Shown here piece after piece: positions 16,968-25,146 of a DNA stretch of 64,000 bases; the stretch's first letter is position 1; every line of letters begins with the position of its first letter. The stretch spans positions 3,410,001-3,474,000 of the forward strand of contig NZ_VFOL01000001.1 of NCBI RefSeq assembly GCF_006716065.1, given 5' to 3'. The notes under the pieces are model-generated. The model did not search any database, was not told the origin of the DNA, and saw only the letters and a list, made by a program, of their open reading frames with translations. Origin of the DNA: Salinispora arenicola (GTDB lineage Bacteria > Actinomycetota > Actinomycetes > Mycobacteriales > Micromonosporaceae). The position numbers were made by a program, and so were the translations under genes.

Positions 16968-18146
16968 ATGCCCCCGTCCCCGGAACGCATCAGCCGATTC
17001 GCCGCCCGCCGCCGGGCGCGGCTGGAGGGCCTCCCGAAGCTGGCACACACCGACGCTGGCGGCGGCTCCCGCGCGTGGTTCGTCGCCGACGAGTTGCTGG
17101 TCATCGACGACAGTCGCCGGGAGGTTGAGCGCTATCTCGGACGTGCCCGGGCCGCACAGCCCGGTGCCGGCGACGAGGAACTGATGCCGGGCCTGCGTCG
17201 CTACCGGGCGCCGGGACTCGACGTGCCGACTGCGGTCCGCGCGCTGCGATCGGATCGTCCGGCTGGCCGCCAGACGGTCTGCCCCAACCATGTCTTCCTG
17301 TCCAGTCCGTTCAATCAGGGAGGTCCGTTCGGGCCGCCGGCTCCCACCGCCGCAGCGACGCTCAAGACGCCCGCCGAAACCGACCGGGTCGCGGTTTCCA
17401 TCGTCGACACCGGATTCTGGACCGACACCCCCCTTCCGGTCGACTATCTCGCATCGGACGGCGTCGAGGTGGAAACGGAAACCGACGTCGACAACGACGG
17501 GTTGCTCGACGGTGATGTCGGCCACGCCAACTTTATCGGTGGCGTGATCGCGAACCACACGGACCGGGCAGTGCTGCGGGTTGTCCGGACGTTGGACACC
17601 TTCGGCGTCTGCACCGAGGACGAGCTCATCGCCTCCCTTGGACGGGTGCACCCGGACACCAAGGTGATCAACCTGTCGCTCGGCGGTTACACCGCCGACG
17701 GAACCGCGCCGCTCGGCGTACAGGCCGCGTTGCAGCAGGCCCTGTCCGGGCTCGACCGAGTGGTGGTCGCGGCCGCTGGCAATGACGGCAACCGCAGTGA
17801 CCCGTTCTGGCCCGCGGCATTCGCCGGTGCCGGCGAGTCGTGGAGTGGACAGGTGGTGGCCGTCGCCGCCCACGATGGCGTCGACCTGTGCTCCTGGAGC
17901 AACGCCGGATCGTGGGTCAGCCTTGTCGCACCTGGTCAGGACGTCCGAAGCACCTATATCGACCACGCGCTGTTTCCGGAGGGGTGGGCGCAATGGAGCG
18001 GAACCTCGTTCGCGGCGCCGCGAGTGGCTGCCGAGATCACGGCGCGGATCGACGCACAGGTTGGTGCGGTAGCTGCCACCAACCAGTTCATGGCCGACGT
18101 GGCAGCGGCCAACCAGCAGTTCGGAGGTCACCTTGGCTTGATCTGA
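16968..18146 (+). CDS. S8 (subtilisin-like) serine protease, intracellular
   Basis: A 392-aa protein with a clear subtilisin triad: Asp147 in SIVDTGF, His186 in DVGHANFIGG, and Ser347 in WSGTSFAAPRVA; a GNDG oxyanion-region motif lies between. No signal peptide or membrane segment is seen, so it probably works in the cytoplasm. Residues 1-130 form an N-terminal region without recognised domain, perhaps a regulatory or pro-part. The start is firm (AAGGAGAGATAC before the ATG). It is followed by a sigma factor gene 32 bp downstream and a small unknown gene, and is divergent from the CHAT protease. Confidence 0.9.
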   Translation: MPPSPERISRFAARRRARLEGLPKLAHTDAGGGSRAWFVADELLVIDDSRREVERYLGRARAAQPGAGDEELMPGLRRYRAPGLDVPTAVRALRSDRPAGRQTVCPNHVFLSSPFNQGGPFGPPAPTAAATLKTPAETDRVAVSIVDTGFWTDTPLPVDYLASDGVEVETETDVDNDGLLDGDVGHANFIGGVIANHTDRAVLRVVRTLDTFGVCTEDELIASLGRVHPDTKVINLSLGGYTADGTAPLGVQAALQQALSGLDRVVVAAAGNDGNRSDPFWPAAFAGAGESWSGQVVAVAAHDGVDLCSWSNAGSWVSLVAPGQDVRSTYIDHALFPEGWAQWSGTSFAAPRVAAEITARIDAQVGAVAATNQFMADVAAANQQFGGHLGLI

Positions 18147-18178
18147 CAGAGCCAGGTAGCTCTGTACGATGCATTTTC

Positions 18179-18742
18179 ATGAGCGACGACGACGTGGGTC
18201 GGCTGGTTCGTAGTGCTGCCAGTGGAGATCGGGCAGCGTGGGAAGCCTTGGTCGACCGGTACGCGCGGCTGGTATACACAGTGGCTCGCGGGTTCCGGCT
18301 CGACGACGCTGATGTCGCCGACGTCAGCCAGACGACCTGGTTGCGGCTCGTGGAGAAGCTTGACCAGCTCCGTGAACCGGGATCGGTGGGGGCATGGCTT
18401 GCCACCACCGCTCGCCGGGAGGCCCTTGCCCTGCTGCGAAACAGGCGGGAAGTGTCGTTACCGGAGTCCACGAGATCGGAGCCGGTGGACGAGCTGCAGC
18501 CTGAGCCATGGCAGCGGCTGGTTGCCGAGGAAACTGATGCGGAGCTGTGGCATGCGTACCGCAAACTGTCGTTACGCTGTCAGGAGTTACTGCGGTTGCT
18601 GGTGTTCGAGCCTGTGGGCAGCTATGCGATCGCTGCTGCGGCACTCTCGGTGCCCATCGGCAGTCTCGGCCCTGCCCGCGCCCGATGCCTGACCACCCTT
18701 CGGGCCTTGCTGAATCAGCCCGCACCACAGCGACGTATCTAG
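18179..18742 (+). CDS. Sigma-70 family RNA polymerase sigma factor
   Basis: A 187-aa ECF-sized sigma factor. Region 2 is clear (WEALVDRYARLVYTVARGF, then ADVSQTTWLRLVEKLDQL with the -10 recognition helix). Region 4 (residues about 120-180, SYAIAAAALSVPIGSLGPAR) is a helix-turn-helix but more divergent. It lies between the S8 protease and a 152-aa unknown protein and probably forms one operon with them. It may direct transcription of the CHAT/S8 genes. The start is the first ATG after the protease; no strong ribosome site is visible before it. Confidence 0.87.
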   Translation: MSDDDVGRLVRSAASGDRAAWEALVDRYARLVYTVARGFRLDDADVADVSQTTWLRLVEKLDQLREPGSVGAWLATTARREALALLRNRREVSLPESTRSEPVDELQPEPWQRLVAEETDAELWHAYRKLSLRCQELLRLLVFEPVGSYAIAAAALSVPIGSLGPARARCLTTLRALLNQPAPQRRI

Positions 18743-18759
18743 GGGAAGGGTGCGGACGC

Positions 18760-19218
18760 ATGAGTGACGACCGATTCACCACATCAGATGATGATCTACT
18801 CAGCCGACTGGGCAGCCTGCTGGCCGAGGTCGACTCGGTCCCGGAGTCGGTACGGGCTGCCGCCGTCGCCAGCTACAGCTGGCGCTCGCCCGATACCGAG
18901 CTTGCCCAGCTGGTCGACAGCATGTCGGCCGCCGACGTACGGGGCGATGAGGCCCGGCTCCTGACCTTTCGTGCGGACTCGATCACTATCGAGGTGGAAA
19001 TCATCCCCATTCGTGATCGGCTCCGGATCGTCGGTCAGCTCGTGCCTCCGCAGCCCGCCCGGGTGCAGGTCGAGCAGCCGGGTTCGGCGTCGACCTCGGG
19101 CACCGACGCGGACCTTCTGGGTCGCTTCGCCTTCGATGACACGTCACCCGGGCCGACCCGGCTCGTGTGTACACCACCCGGCTCGGAGACGGTCCATACC
19201 GAGTGGACCACGCTTTGA
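18760..19218 (+). CDS. Conserved-type small protein of the CHAT/S8/sigma module
   Basis: A 152-aa soluble protein starting 17 bp after the sigma gene, behind GGGGAAGG. It begins with an acidic Ser/Asp-rich segment (SDDRFTTSDDD), followed by a helix (LLAEVDSVPESVRAAAVASY) and beta strands (SITIEVEIIPIRDRLRIVGQ). No membrane segment, so it does not look like a classical membrane anti-sigma factor. I do not recognise the family. Position suggests that it regulates the sigma factor or is a substrate or sensor for the proteases; this is inference from context. Confidence 0.7.
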   Translation: MSDDRFTTSDDDLLSRLGSLLAEVDSVPESVRAAAVASYSWRSPDTELAQLVDSMSAADVRGDEARLLTFRADSITIEVEIIPIRDRLRIVGQLVPPQPARVQVEQPGSASTSGTDADLLGRFAFDDTSPGPTRLVCTPPGSETVHTEWTTL

Positions 19219-19245
19219 TCCGAGCAATCAGCCGGTAGTGCCGTC

Positions 19246-19279
19246 GGCACCGCCTCGGTCCTGTGACCAGGGCGGTGCC
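19246..19279. terminator. Bidirectional terminator hairpin
   Basis: A nine-base perfect inverted repeat, GGCACCGCC...GGCGGTGCC, with a 16-base loop, between the convergent 152-aa gene and LPMO gene. No T-run, as is common in actinobacteria. Confidence 0.6.
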
Positions 19280-19390
19280 GGTCGTCGCAGGTGAGCGCAC
19301 TCGCGGCGGGTCCCCTCGTCGGACGCAACCCGGCTGTCCATGACGGCGAAACCTGCCCGGGTGTCCTTCCGGGCCGCGGTGCCCCCTGCG

Positions 19391-20467
19391 TCAATGGCCG
19401 GTGCAGGTGACGGTGGGCAGCGCGTTGGTACCCGTGGTGCTGGCGAGGAAGCCGAACGTGGTCGTGCCTCCCGGGTCCACTGCGCCGTTGTAGGGCGCGT
19501 TGGTCACTGTCACGGACGTCCCCGAACTGGTGTGCGTGCCGTTCCAGAGCTGGGCTATCGACTGGCCGCTGGGCCAGGTCCAGCTCGCCGTCCATTCCGT
19601 CCAGGTGGCGGTGGTGTGGTTCATGATCATGATCTCGCCCTGGAAGCCGTCCGGCCACGAGTTGATCACCTGGTAGACCGCCATGCAGTCCCCGCCGTGT
19701 GGCGGTGGCGTGGTCGGGTTCGGCGGGGGAGTGGTCGGTGGCGGGATGGTGCCACCGGGGCCGACACCGGTCACCTCACCGTTGCCACCGTCAAACGTCA
19801 CGTCCGAGCAGCCAAAGAAGTTCTCCGGGCTGTCCGAACGGACCCAGCGTGAGTAGATGAGGTGCCGACCACTCTTGTCGGCTGGCAGTGTTCCGGTGAA
19901 GTAGTAGTGTCCGTCGTTGGTGCCCACAGCGCCGCGCTGGGGTGGGTTGGTGACGGTGAGGAACGGCTGCTCCTCCAGATCGCTCCAGGCCAACGGGCGG
20001 GTCGGGCTCCAACTGTCCTTGGTGATGTAGAAGGAGAACGTCCCCGGGTGGTGAGCCCAGTTGCTGTAGCGGAACTCCATGGTCCGACCGGCGGTCAGGT
20101 GCGTCAGCGGCCAGTCGGTTCGAGCTAGGTCATAGCCGAGGAATCCGGGGTTTCCGCCACTGCACAGCTGGCCGTCGGGAATGTATCCGACGGTACGCCC
20201 GTCGGCGTCGGAGCGCAGCACGCTGAACCAGTTGTAGAGCGAGTTCGCCCCACTCTGGGCCACGGCCGCGGAGCAGGCGGGGTTGTTCGGCTGGATCTCA
20301 CCGCTGGGGGTCAGCCCGTCCTTCCAGCAGAGGAAGGTTCGGCTGCCGGGCATCATGGCGGCGCCGTGCGCCGCTGCCGGCTCCGACCTGGCGGTGAGCG
20401 CGACGACAGCCACGAGAAGTGTCGCGGCCGCGGTGAGCAGCGCGGCTGTTCGGGATCGGTAGGACAC
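19391..20467 (-). CDS. Secreted AA10 lytic polysaccharide monooxygenase with CBM2
   Basis: A 358-aa secreted copper enzyme that oxidatively cuts chitin or cellulose. Residues 1-33 are a signal peptide ending AAA; mature His34 (HGAAMMPGSRTFLCW) is the N-terminal copper ligand, and His139/His140 in SNWAHHPGTF gives the second. A Pro/Thr linker (around residues 245-262) leads to a C-terminal family 2 carbohydrate-binding module with Trp residues (INSWPDGFQGEI, TASWTWPSGQ). The GTG start at 20467 has GGAG upstream. It is a single gene with its own upstream region. Chitin versus cellulose cannot be decided from the sequence alone. Confidence 0.93.
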   Translation of the reverse strand: MSYRSRTAALLTAAATLLVAVVALTARSEPAAAHGAAMMPGSRTFLCWKDGLTPSGEIQPNNPACSAAVAQSGANSLYNWFSVLRSDADGRTVGYIPDGQLCSGGNPGFLGYDLARTDWPLTHLTAGRTMEFRYSNWAHHPGTFSFYITKDSWSPTRPLAWSDLEEQPFLTVTNPPQRGAVGTNDGHYYFTGTLPADKSGRHLIYSRWVRSDSPENFFGCSDVTFDGGNGEVTGVGPGGTIPPPTTPPPNPTTPPPHGGDCMAVYQVINSWPDGFQGEIMIMNHTTATWTEWTASWTWPSGQSIAQLWNGTHTSSGTSVTVTNAPYNGAVDPGGTTTFGFLASTTGTNALPTVTCTGH

Positions 20468-20862
20468 GGTGTCTCCTGACTCGCGGGGTGCCTACCACCC
20501 CGCGGGTGACGGGTGCGGGCGGCACCTGGCCGGCCCGCAAGCGACGAGCGGTCGGCGGCGTGCTCAGGAGAGGAGGGCACGCCAGTCTGCGGTCCGTCGT
20601 GGACCGATGCCCTCGCGTGGTTGCCCCAGCCGGCGGCGCGACAGCCCTGCGTCGTCCGGCACGGCCATCCCAGCACGACGGTGTGCGCGATCGCAACAGC
20701 GTCCGGGCCATCCTCAGTTGGTGCGGGTTCGCGCCGCCCCTGTGTGGGACACCGCGGCCGCCGGAGGTGCGAGGGCCGCTGCTGTCGCAGCGTCCGACAG
20801 CCCGCAATGCCGGGCGTTGGCTGACGCCATCGTGCGAACACCCGGGCGACGCGGTGCGCGGG
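20468..20862. other. Intergenic region upstream of the LPMO gene
   Basis: 395 bp between the LPMO start and the end of the MFS gene. Open frames exist on both strands but none shows a ribosome site with protein-like sequence. I see no repeat or strong hairpin. It presumably holds the LPMO promoter. Confidence 0.5.
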
Positions 20863-22107
20863 TCAGGTGCGCTCGGGACGGGCCAGGGTGAGTGCGGCGG
20901 CGAGGGAGAGTACGGCTGAGGCCGCGAGTACCCCGGCCATTGGCACGGCACTGCCCTCCCCGCCCAGCCCGACCAGTGGCGCGGCGAGTGACCCGATGAC
21001 GGACTGGAGCGCCCCCATCAGCGCGGCCGCGGTGCCCGCGTGGTGCGCGTGTCGGTCGAGGGCCAGGGCTGTGCCGTTCGGCATCACCATGCCGAGCGAA
21101 CCGATGAAGACCAGCAGCGTGCCCATGACGATCAGCTGGCTGGTGACGACCGCACCGGCCAGTACGCCGACCGCGGCCACCGCGCTCACCCCGAGCGTGC
21201 CGACCAGGAGGGTGCGTGGCGGGAACCGGTCCAGCAGCCGGGCGTTGGCCTGCCCGACCACCACGAAGGCCAACGCGTTGAGGCCGAACAGTAGACCGAA
21301 CGCGCTTGCCGAGAGGTCGAACACGTCCTGGAACACGAACGACGAACCGGAGATGTACGCGAACAGTCCGGCGAAGGCGAGCCCCTGGGTCAGGGTGTAC
21401 CCCAGGTACACCCGGTCGGTGAAGAGTGTGCGGAGCGACCGAACGGTACCGCTGAGCCCGCCGTTGCTGCGCCGGTGCGCGGGCAACGTCTCGGGTAGCC
21501 GGGCCGCCACGATGGCGGTGAGTAGCGCGCCGACCACGGCGAGGAGGACGAACAGGGCCCGCCAGGACCCGAACCGCAGCACCAGGCTGCCGGCGGTCGG
21601 TGCGGCGATCGGGGCGAGACCAAAGACCAGGGTGAGTCGGGAGAAGTACTTGGCCGCCGCGCGACCCGAGTACAGGTCGCGCACGACGGCGCGGGTGACC
21701 ACAGCGCCCATGCCACCGGCGAAGCCCTGGGCGAACCGCAGCGCGGTGAACACCGGCGCGCTGGGCGCCGCGGCGCAGGCCAGCGCCAGCACGGCGTACG
21801 CGCCGAGGCCGATCAGCACGGGGCGGCGTCGGCCCCAGCGGTCGCTGAGTGGACCGGTGACGAACTGCCCGAGGGCCAACCCAACCAGGCAGGTGGTGAG
21901 GGAGAGCTGGATCTGGGCCTGGCTCGCGTTCAGGTCGTGGGCCATGGTGGGCAGCGCTGGCAGGTACATGTCCAGGGACAGCGGCCCGATCGCGGTGATC
22001 GCGCCGAGTAGTAGCAGCAGACCGAGCCCGCCGCCGACTTCCGCCGGCTGCGGCTTGCCGGCTGGTGTCGCTACGTCAGGTGCGGTCGGTTGGGCGGTCT
22101 GCGTCAC
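20863..22107 (-). CDS. MFS multidrug exporter, Bcr/CflA type
   Basis: A 414-aa integral membrane protein with 12 hydrophobic segments. The segment LSLDMYLPALPTMAHDL at the end of helix 1 and the loop motif GPLSDRWGRRRPVLIG are typical of the Bcr/CflA drug-resistance subfamily, proton-driven exporters of the plasma membrane. The GTG at 22107 (GGGGGAACTCA upstream) is taken as start; the open frame extends far upstream but across the divergent MarR gene. The arrangement with a divergent MarR regulator suggests induction by a toxic substrate. Confidence 0.9.
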   Translation of the reverse strand: MTQTAQPTAPDVATPAGKPQPAEVGGGLGLLLLLGAITAIGPLSLDMYLPALPTMAHDLNASQAQIQLSLTTCLVGLALGQFVTGPLSDRWGRRRPVLIGLGAYAVLALACAAAPSAPVFTALRFAQGFAGGMGAVVTRAVVRDLYSGRAAAKYFSRLTLVFGLAPIAAPTAGSLVLRFGSWRALFVLLAVVGALLTAIVAARLPETLPAHRRSNGGLSGTVRSLRTLFTDRVYLGYTLTQGLAFAGLFAYISGSSFVFQDVFDLSASAFGLLFGLNALAFVVVGQANARLLDRFPPRTLLVGTLGVSAVAAVGVLAGAVVTSQLIVMGTLLVFIGSLGMVMPNGTALALDRHAHHAGTAAALMGALQSVIGSLAAPLVGLGGEGSAVPMAGVLAASAVLSLAAALTLARPERT

Positions 22108-22148
22108 TGAGTTCCCCCGGGGCTGGCCTGTTGACCGGGTAACCTTAG

Positions 22149-22162
22149 CTCTGTACTCAGAG
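22149..22162. promoter_or_regulatory. Palindrome, candidate MarR operator
   Basis: CTCTGTACTCAGAG is an inverted repeat (five-base arms, four-base centre) in the 82-bp gap between the divergent exporter and MarR genes. Position suits an operator controlling both; the assignment is inference. Confidence 0.4.
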
Positions 22163-22189
22163 TCTTTCCGATGTGAGGTGGGCGACCCG

Positions 22190-22687
22190 GTGTCGACCGA
22201 GGACGCGACGGCCCAGCCGGTGCCGGGCCCCGACCACGCCGCGACGGCGGCGCTGGGCGCCGTCGTCGGGGAACTGCATCGCCGGCTGCGCCGCGCGGCG
22301 GGCCAGCACAGCAACCGGATCCCGTTGCCGGAGGCCCAGGTCGAGTTGCTCCTGCTGGTCCGCGCCCACCCGGGGGTCAGCGTGAAGGACGCCGCCGCCC
22401 GCCTGCACGCGGCGCCCAACACGGTGAGCACGCTCGTCCGGGACCTGGTGACAGCCGGACTGCTGCACCGCGAATGTGTCCCGGCTGACCGCCGCACCGC
22501 CCGGTTGTGCCTCACCGACGCTGCCCGTGCTCGGATGGCCGACCACGAACGGCACCGCGTCGCACTGCTCACCGCCGCGCTGTCCCGGCTGCCCCCCGAG
22601 GCACGGGCGGCGGTTGCGGCGGCGGCCCCACACCTGACCCGCCTCGTAGACCTCCTGGGCCCTGATCCTTGCCCGTCACCTGACTGA
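22190..22687 (+). CDS. MarR family transcriptional regulator
   Basis: A 165-aa winged-helix repressor. The DNA-binding domain spans residues about 45-115: SVKDAAARLHAAPNTVSTLVRDL is the recognition helix region and ECVPADRRTARLCLT the beta wing (DRR motif). The GTG at 22190 follows GAGGTGG at good spacing; another in-frame GTG lies at 22178. It is divergent from the MFS exporter and probably represses it until ligand binds. Confidence 0.88.
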   Translation: MSTEDATAQPVPGPDHAATAALGAVVGELHRRLRRAAGQHSNRIPLPEAQVELLLLVRAHPGVSVKDAAARLHAAPNTVSTLVRDLVTAGLLHRECVPADRRTARLCLTDAARARMADHERHRVALLTAALSRLPPEARAAVAAAAPHLTRLVDLLGPDPCPSPD

Positions 22688-22728
22688 GTCGCCGCCTCGT
22701 CGACCTGGTGCCGACCCGGCCGCCCGGC

Positions 22729-22776
22729 CCGAGCACGGGCTGCGCGCATTCTCCAGGGTCTACCGGCCGTGCTCGG
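22729..22776. terminator. Terminator-like hairpin between convergent genes
   Basis: A perfect ten-base inverted repeat, CCGAGCACGG...CCGTGCTCGG, with a 28-base spacer, between the converging MarR and MBL-fold genes. Confidence 0.5.
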
Positions 22777-22784
22777 CGGCGTGG

Positions 22785-23612
22785 TCAGAGCTCGCCGTCG
22801 AGTTCGGCGTAGCCGCGGCGGGCGGCGATCAGCGCGGGACGGGCGCCGAAGGGTGCCTCCGCGGCCACCCGTTCCGCCGGTGTCCCACCGGTGTGGCCGG
22901 CGCGGATCTGCCAGGCCAGGTCGCTGAGCTGGGCGTGCTGGGCACGGACGAACCCGCTGTCGACAGGGTCGCCGTGCCCCGGCACCACCACCGTGCCCGG
23001 GGTCGTCATCCGCAGCAGCTCGGCGACTGCCTCCGGCCACCGCAACGGGTACGAGTCCTCGAACGCGGGCGGGCCGCCCTGCTCCACGAGGTCGCCGGCG
23101 ACGAGGACGTCGGCGTCGGGAAACTGCACGACCAGATCGGCGGCAGTGTGTGCACGCCCCAGGTGTCGCAGGACGACCTGGCGGCCACCCACGTCGAGTA
23201 CCTCCTGCTTGCGCACCAGATGAGTCGGCGCCAGTAGGTCGGTGTCGATCAACTGCTCGGCGAGACGGGGCTGCTCGTCGCGCATCTCCTCGTATGCCTC
23301 ACGGCGCAGCCGGTCCGGGTCGCGCAGGGCGGCGGCGGCCAGTTCGTGCGCGTACACCGGGCGGGGTGGGTTGCCAGCCAGGGTGGCGTTGCCGAAGCAG
23401 TGGTCGAAGTGGTGGTGCGTGTTGACCAGCACCCAGGGATGTGGGGTGACTGTCCGCGTCGCCTCAGCCAACTCCGTCGCCTGCTCTGCCGTGGAGAGGG
23501 TGTCGACCAGTAGTGCCGCGCCCTCGCCAACGAGCAGCGTCACGTTGACCCGCAGCAGCGGCTCACGCAGCACGTACACCCGGTCGGCGACCTCGACGAA
23601 GCGGAGGGTCAT
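22785..23612 (-). CDS. MBL-fold metallo-hydrolase
   Basis: A 275-aa metallo-beta-lactamase-fold protein. The metal-binding HxHxDH motif is present as NTHHHFDH (residues about 64-71), with later ligands in GRAHTAADL, VAGDLVEQGG and VPGHGDPVD. Such proteins hydrolyse thioesters, lactones or phosphoesters; the substrate is unknown. The ATG at 23612 overlaps the stop of the upstream hotdog-type gene by four bases, so the two form an operon and may act on acyl thioesters together. Confidence 0.88.
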   Translation of the reverse strand: MTLRFVEVADRVYVLREPLLRVNVTLLVGEGAALLVDTLSTAEQATELAEATRTVTPHPWVLVNTHHHFDHCFGNATLAGNPPRPVYAHELAAAALRDPDRLRREAYEEMRDEQPRLAEQLIDTDLLAPTHLVRKQEVLDVGGRQVVLRHLGRAHTAADLVVQFPDADVLVAGDLVEQGGPPAFEDSYPLRWPEAVAELLRMTTPGTVVVPGHGDPVDSGFVRAQHAQLSDLAWQIRAGHTGGTPAERVAAEAPFGARPALIAARRGYAELDGEL

Positions 23613-24004
23613 GACGGCCGCGCAGCCCGCTCCACGAAGCGCCGCCGGTCCACCAGCAGTCGCTCCACCCGGCCCTCGGCGACGGTGGACCCGCCCTCGG
23701 TGACGGAGACCTCGAACAGCAGCCGACGGCCGTCGACCTTCGCCAACCTGGCCCGCGCCACGACGGTGCGGCCGACTGGTGTGGCCGCCCGGTGGTCCAG
23801 TTCGACCCGGACTCCCACGGTCGTGGCGCCGCCTGGCACCTGGTGGGCGGTCGTCGCGACGGTCGCCGCCTCGGCCAGGGCGACAACTCTGGGCGTGCCC
23901 AGCACCGGCACGTCGCCGGAGCCGACCGCCTGGGCGGTGTCGGCATCGGTGACGGTCAGCTCCACCTGAGCGGTCAGACCCGGCGCGAACGGCGGCTCCT
24001 GCAT
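23609..24004 (-). CDS. Hotdog-fold thioesterase-like protein
   Basis: A 131-aa protein resembling fluoroacetyl-CoA-thioesterase-type hotdog proteins: the start PFAPGLTAQVELTVT, a GSGDVPVLGTPRVVALAEAA helix, then GGATTVGVRVELDHRAATPVG. The middle segment matches the pattern in which Thr, Glu and His form the active site (T, E of LAEAAT and H of LDH). It probably hydrolyses a CoA or ACP thioester. Two close in-frame starts exist, GTG 24010 and ATG 24004. It is coupled to the MBL-fold gene. Confidence 0.75.
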   Translation of the reverse strand: MQEPPFAPGLTAQVELTVTDADTAQAVGSGDVPVLGTPRVVALAEAATVATTAHQVPGGATTVGVRVELDHRAATPVGRTVVARARLAKVDGRRLLFEVSVTEGGSTVAEGRVERLLVDRRRFVERAARPS

Positions 24005-24120
24005 GGTCACAGCCTATGCGCCCGAGGGCCGGTGAACCACGCCTGAGCCGAACCACCCCGGAGTCCTTCCGGCTGGTCCTGCGCCTGGCGTCCTGCTGGC
24101 CGTCGTTAACCTTGACCGCG

Positions 24121-25143
24121 ATGTCTGCTCCGACCGACCCCCAGCAGCCCGTCCGAACCGAAGCACCGACGGTGGCCGACGGCGGGCGCCGTCGCGTGAT
24201 CACGATGTCGGTGTGGGGTGTCGCCTTCGTCATCGGCTGGCTCGCCATTGGCCTGCCCACCGACCCGGTATACGCCTTCGTCTGGATGTGGGCCGCGACC
24301 ATAGCCTGGAACTCGGCCCGGCCGTGGCGAAGCCACCTGCGTTTCGCCCGTGACTGGCTGCCGGTGGTGCTGTTGCTCGTGCTCTACAACCTCTCCCGCG
24401 GCTTCGCCGACAACGGGGCGGTTCCGCACGCCTACGAGCTGATCGTCGCCGATCGGGTCATGTTCGGCTGGGCCACCGGTGACCAGGTGCCCACCGTCTG
24501 GCTCCAGCAGCACCTGTACCAGCCCGACGTGCGCTGGTGGGACGTGCTGGCGAGTTGGGTCTACTTCTCGCATTTCGTGGTGGCCCTGGCTGCCGCCGCG
24601 GTGCTGTGGTTGCGGGACCGTCGGCGGTGGGCCGCCTTCATGCGCCGCTGGGGTTTCCTCTGCGCCACCGGCCTGGTGACGTACTTCCTCTATCCCGCTG
24701 CGCCACCGTGGTGGGCGGCACAGAACGGGTTGCTGGAGGAGGTCGCCCGGATCTCCACCCGGGGTTGGAAGGTCTTCGGGCTACACGGCGCGGGAAACCT
24801 GCTCAACGCCGGCCAGATCGCGTCGAACCCGGTCGCCGCGATGCCCTCGTTGCACACCGCGTTCGCGCTGTTCGTGGTGCTGTTCTTCCTCCGCGCGACG
24901 CGGAAGCGGTGGTGGCCGCTGCTACTCGCGTACCCGCTGGCCATGACGTTCACCCTGGTCTACTCCGGGGAGCACTATGTGATCGACGTCCTGGTCGGCT
25001 GGGCGTACGTGGGGATGACGTTCGTCGCGGTGGGCCTGGCCGAGCGTTGGTGGGCGGCTCGACGTGCCCGGCGTCGCCCGGACGGGCCGGGTGATGGGCC
25101 AGTACCCGAGTCGGCCGACGAGGTGGCGCTCGCCGGCCGCTGA
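24121..25143 (+). CDS. PAP2-family membrane phosphatase / phosphotransferase
   Basis: A 340-aa protein with about six membrane helices. The PAP2 active-site motifs are visible: AAMPSLHTA (PSxH) and YSGEHYVIDVLVGW (GxHYxxD), whose His residues act in phosphate transfer. The layout fits the inositol-phosphorylceramide synthase/PAP2-like branch found in actinobacteria, acting on a phospholipid at the membrane. The ATG at 24121 is the first start after the divergent hotdog gene. No partner gene is evident. Confidence 0.85.
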   Translation: MSAPTDPQQPVRTEAPTVADGGRRRVITMSVWGVAFVIGWLAIGLPTDPVYAFVWMWAATIAWNSARPWRSHLRFARDWLPVVLLLVLYNLSRGFADNGAVPHAYELIVADRVMFGWATGDQVPTVWLQQHLYQPDVRWWDVLASWVYFSHFVVALAAAAVLWLRDRRRWAAFMRRWGFLCATGLVTYFLYPAAPPWWAAQNGLLEEVARISTRGWKVFGLHGAGNLLNAGQIASNPVAAMPSLHTAFALFVVLFFLRATRKRWWPLLLAYPLAMTFTLVYSGEHYVIDVLVGWAYVGMTFVAVGLAERWWAARRARRRPDGPGDGPVPESADEVALAGR

Positions 25144-25146
25144 TCG

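Noticed and set aside
20867..22189. Long plus-strand open frame opposite the MFS gene, joined in frame to MarR
   Set aside because: It is the antisense shadow of the exporter; MarR homology begins only after 22190.
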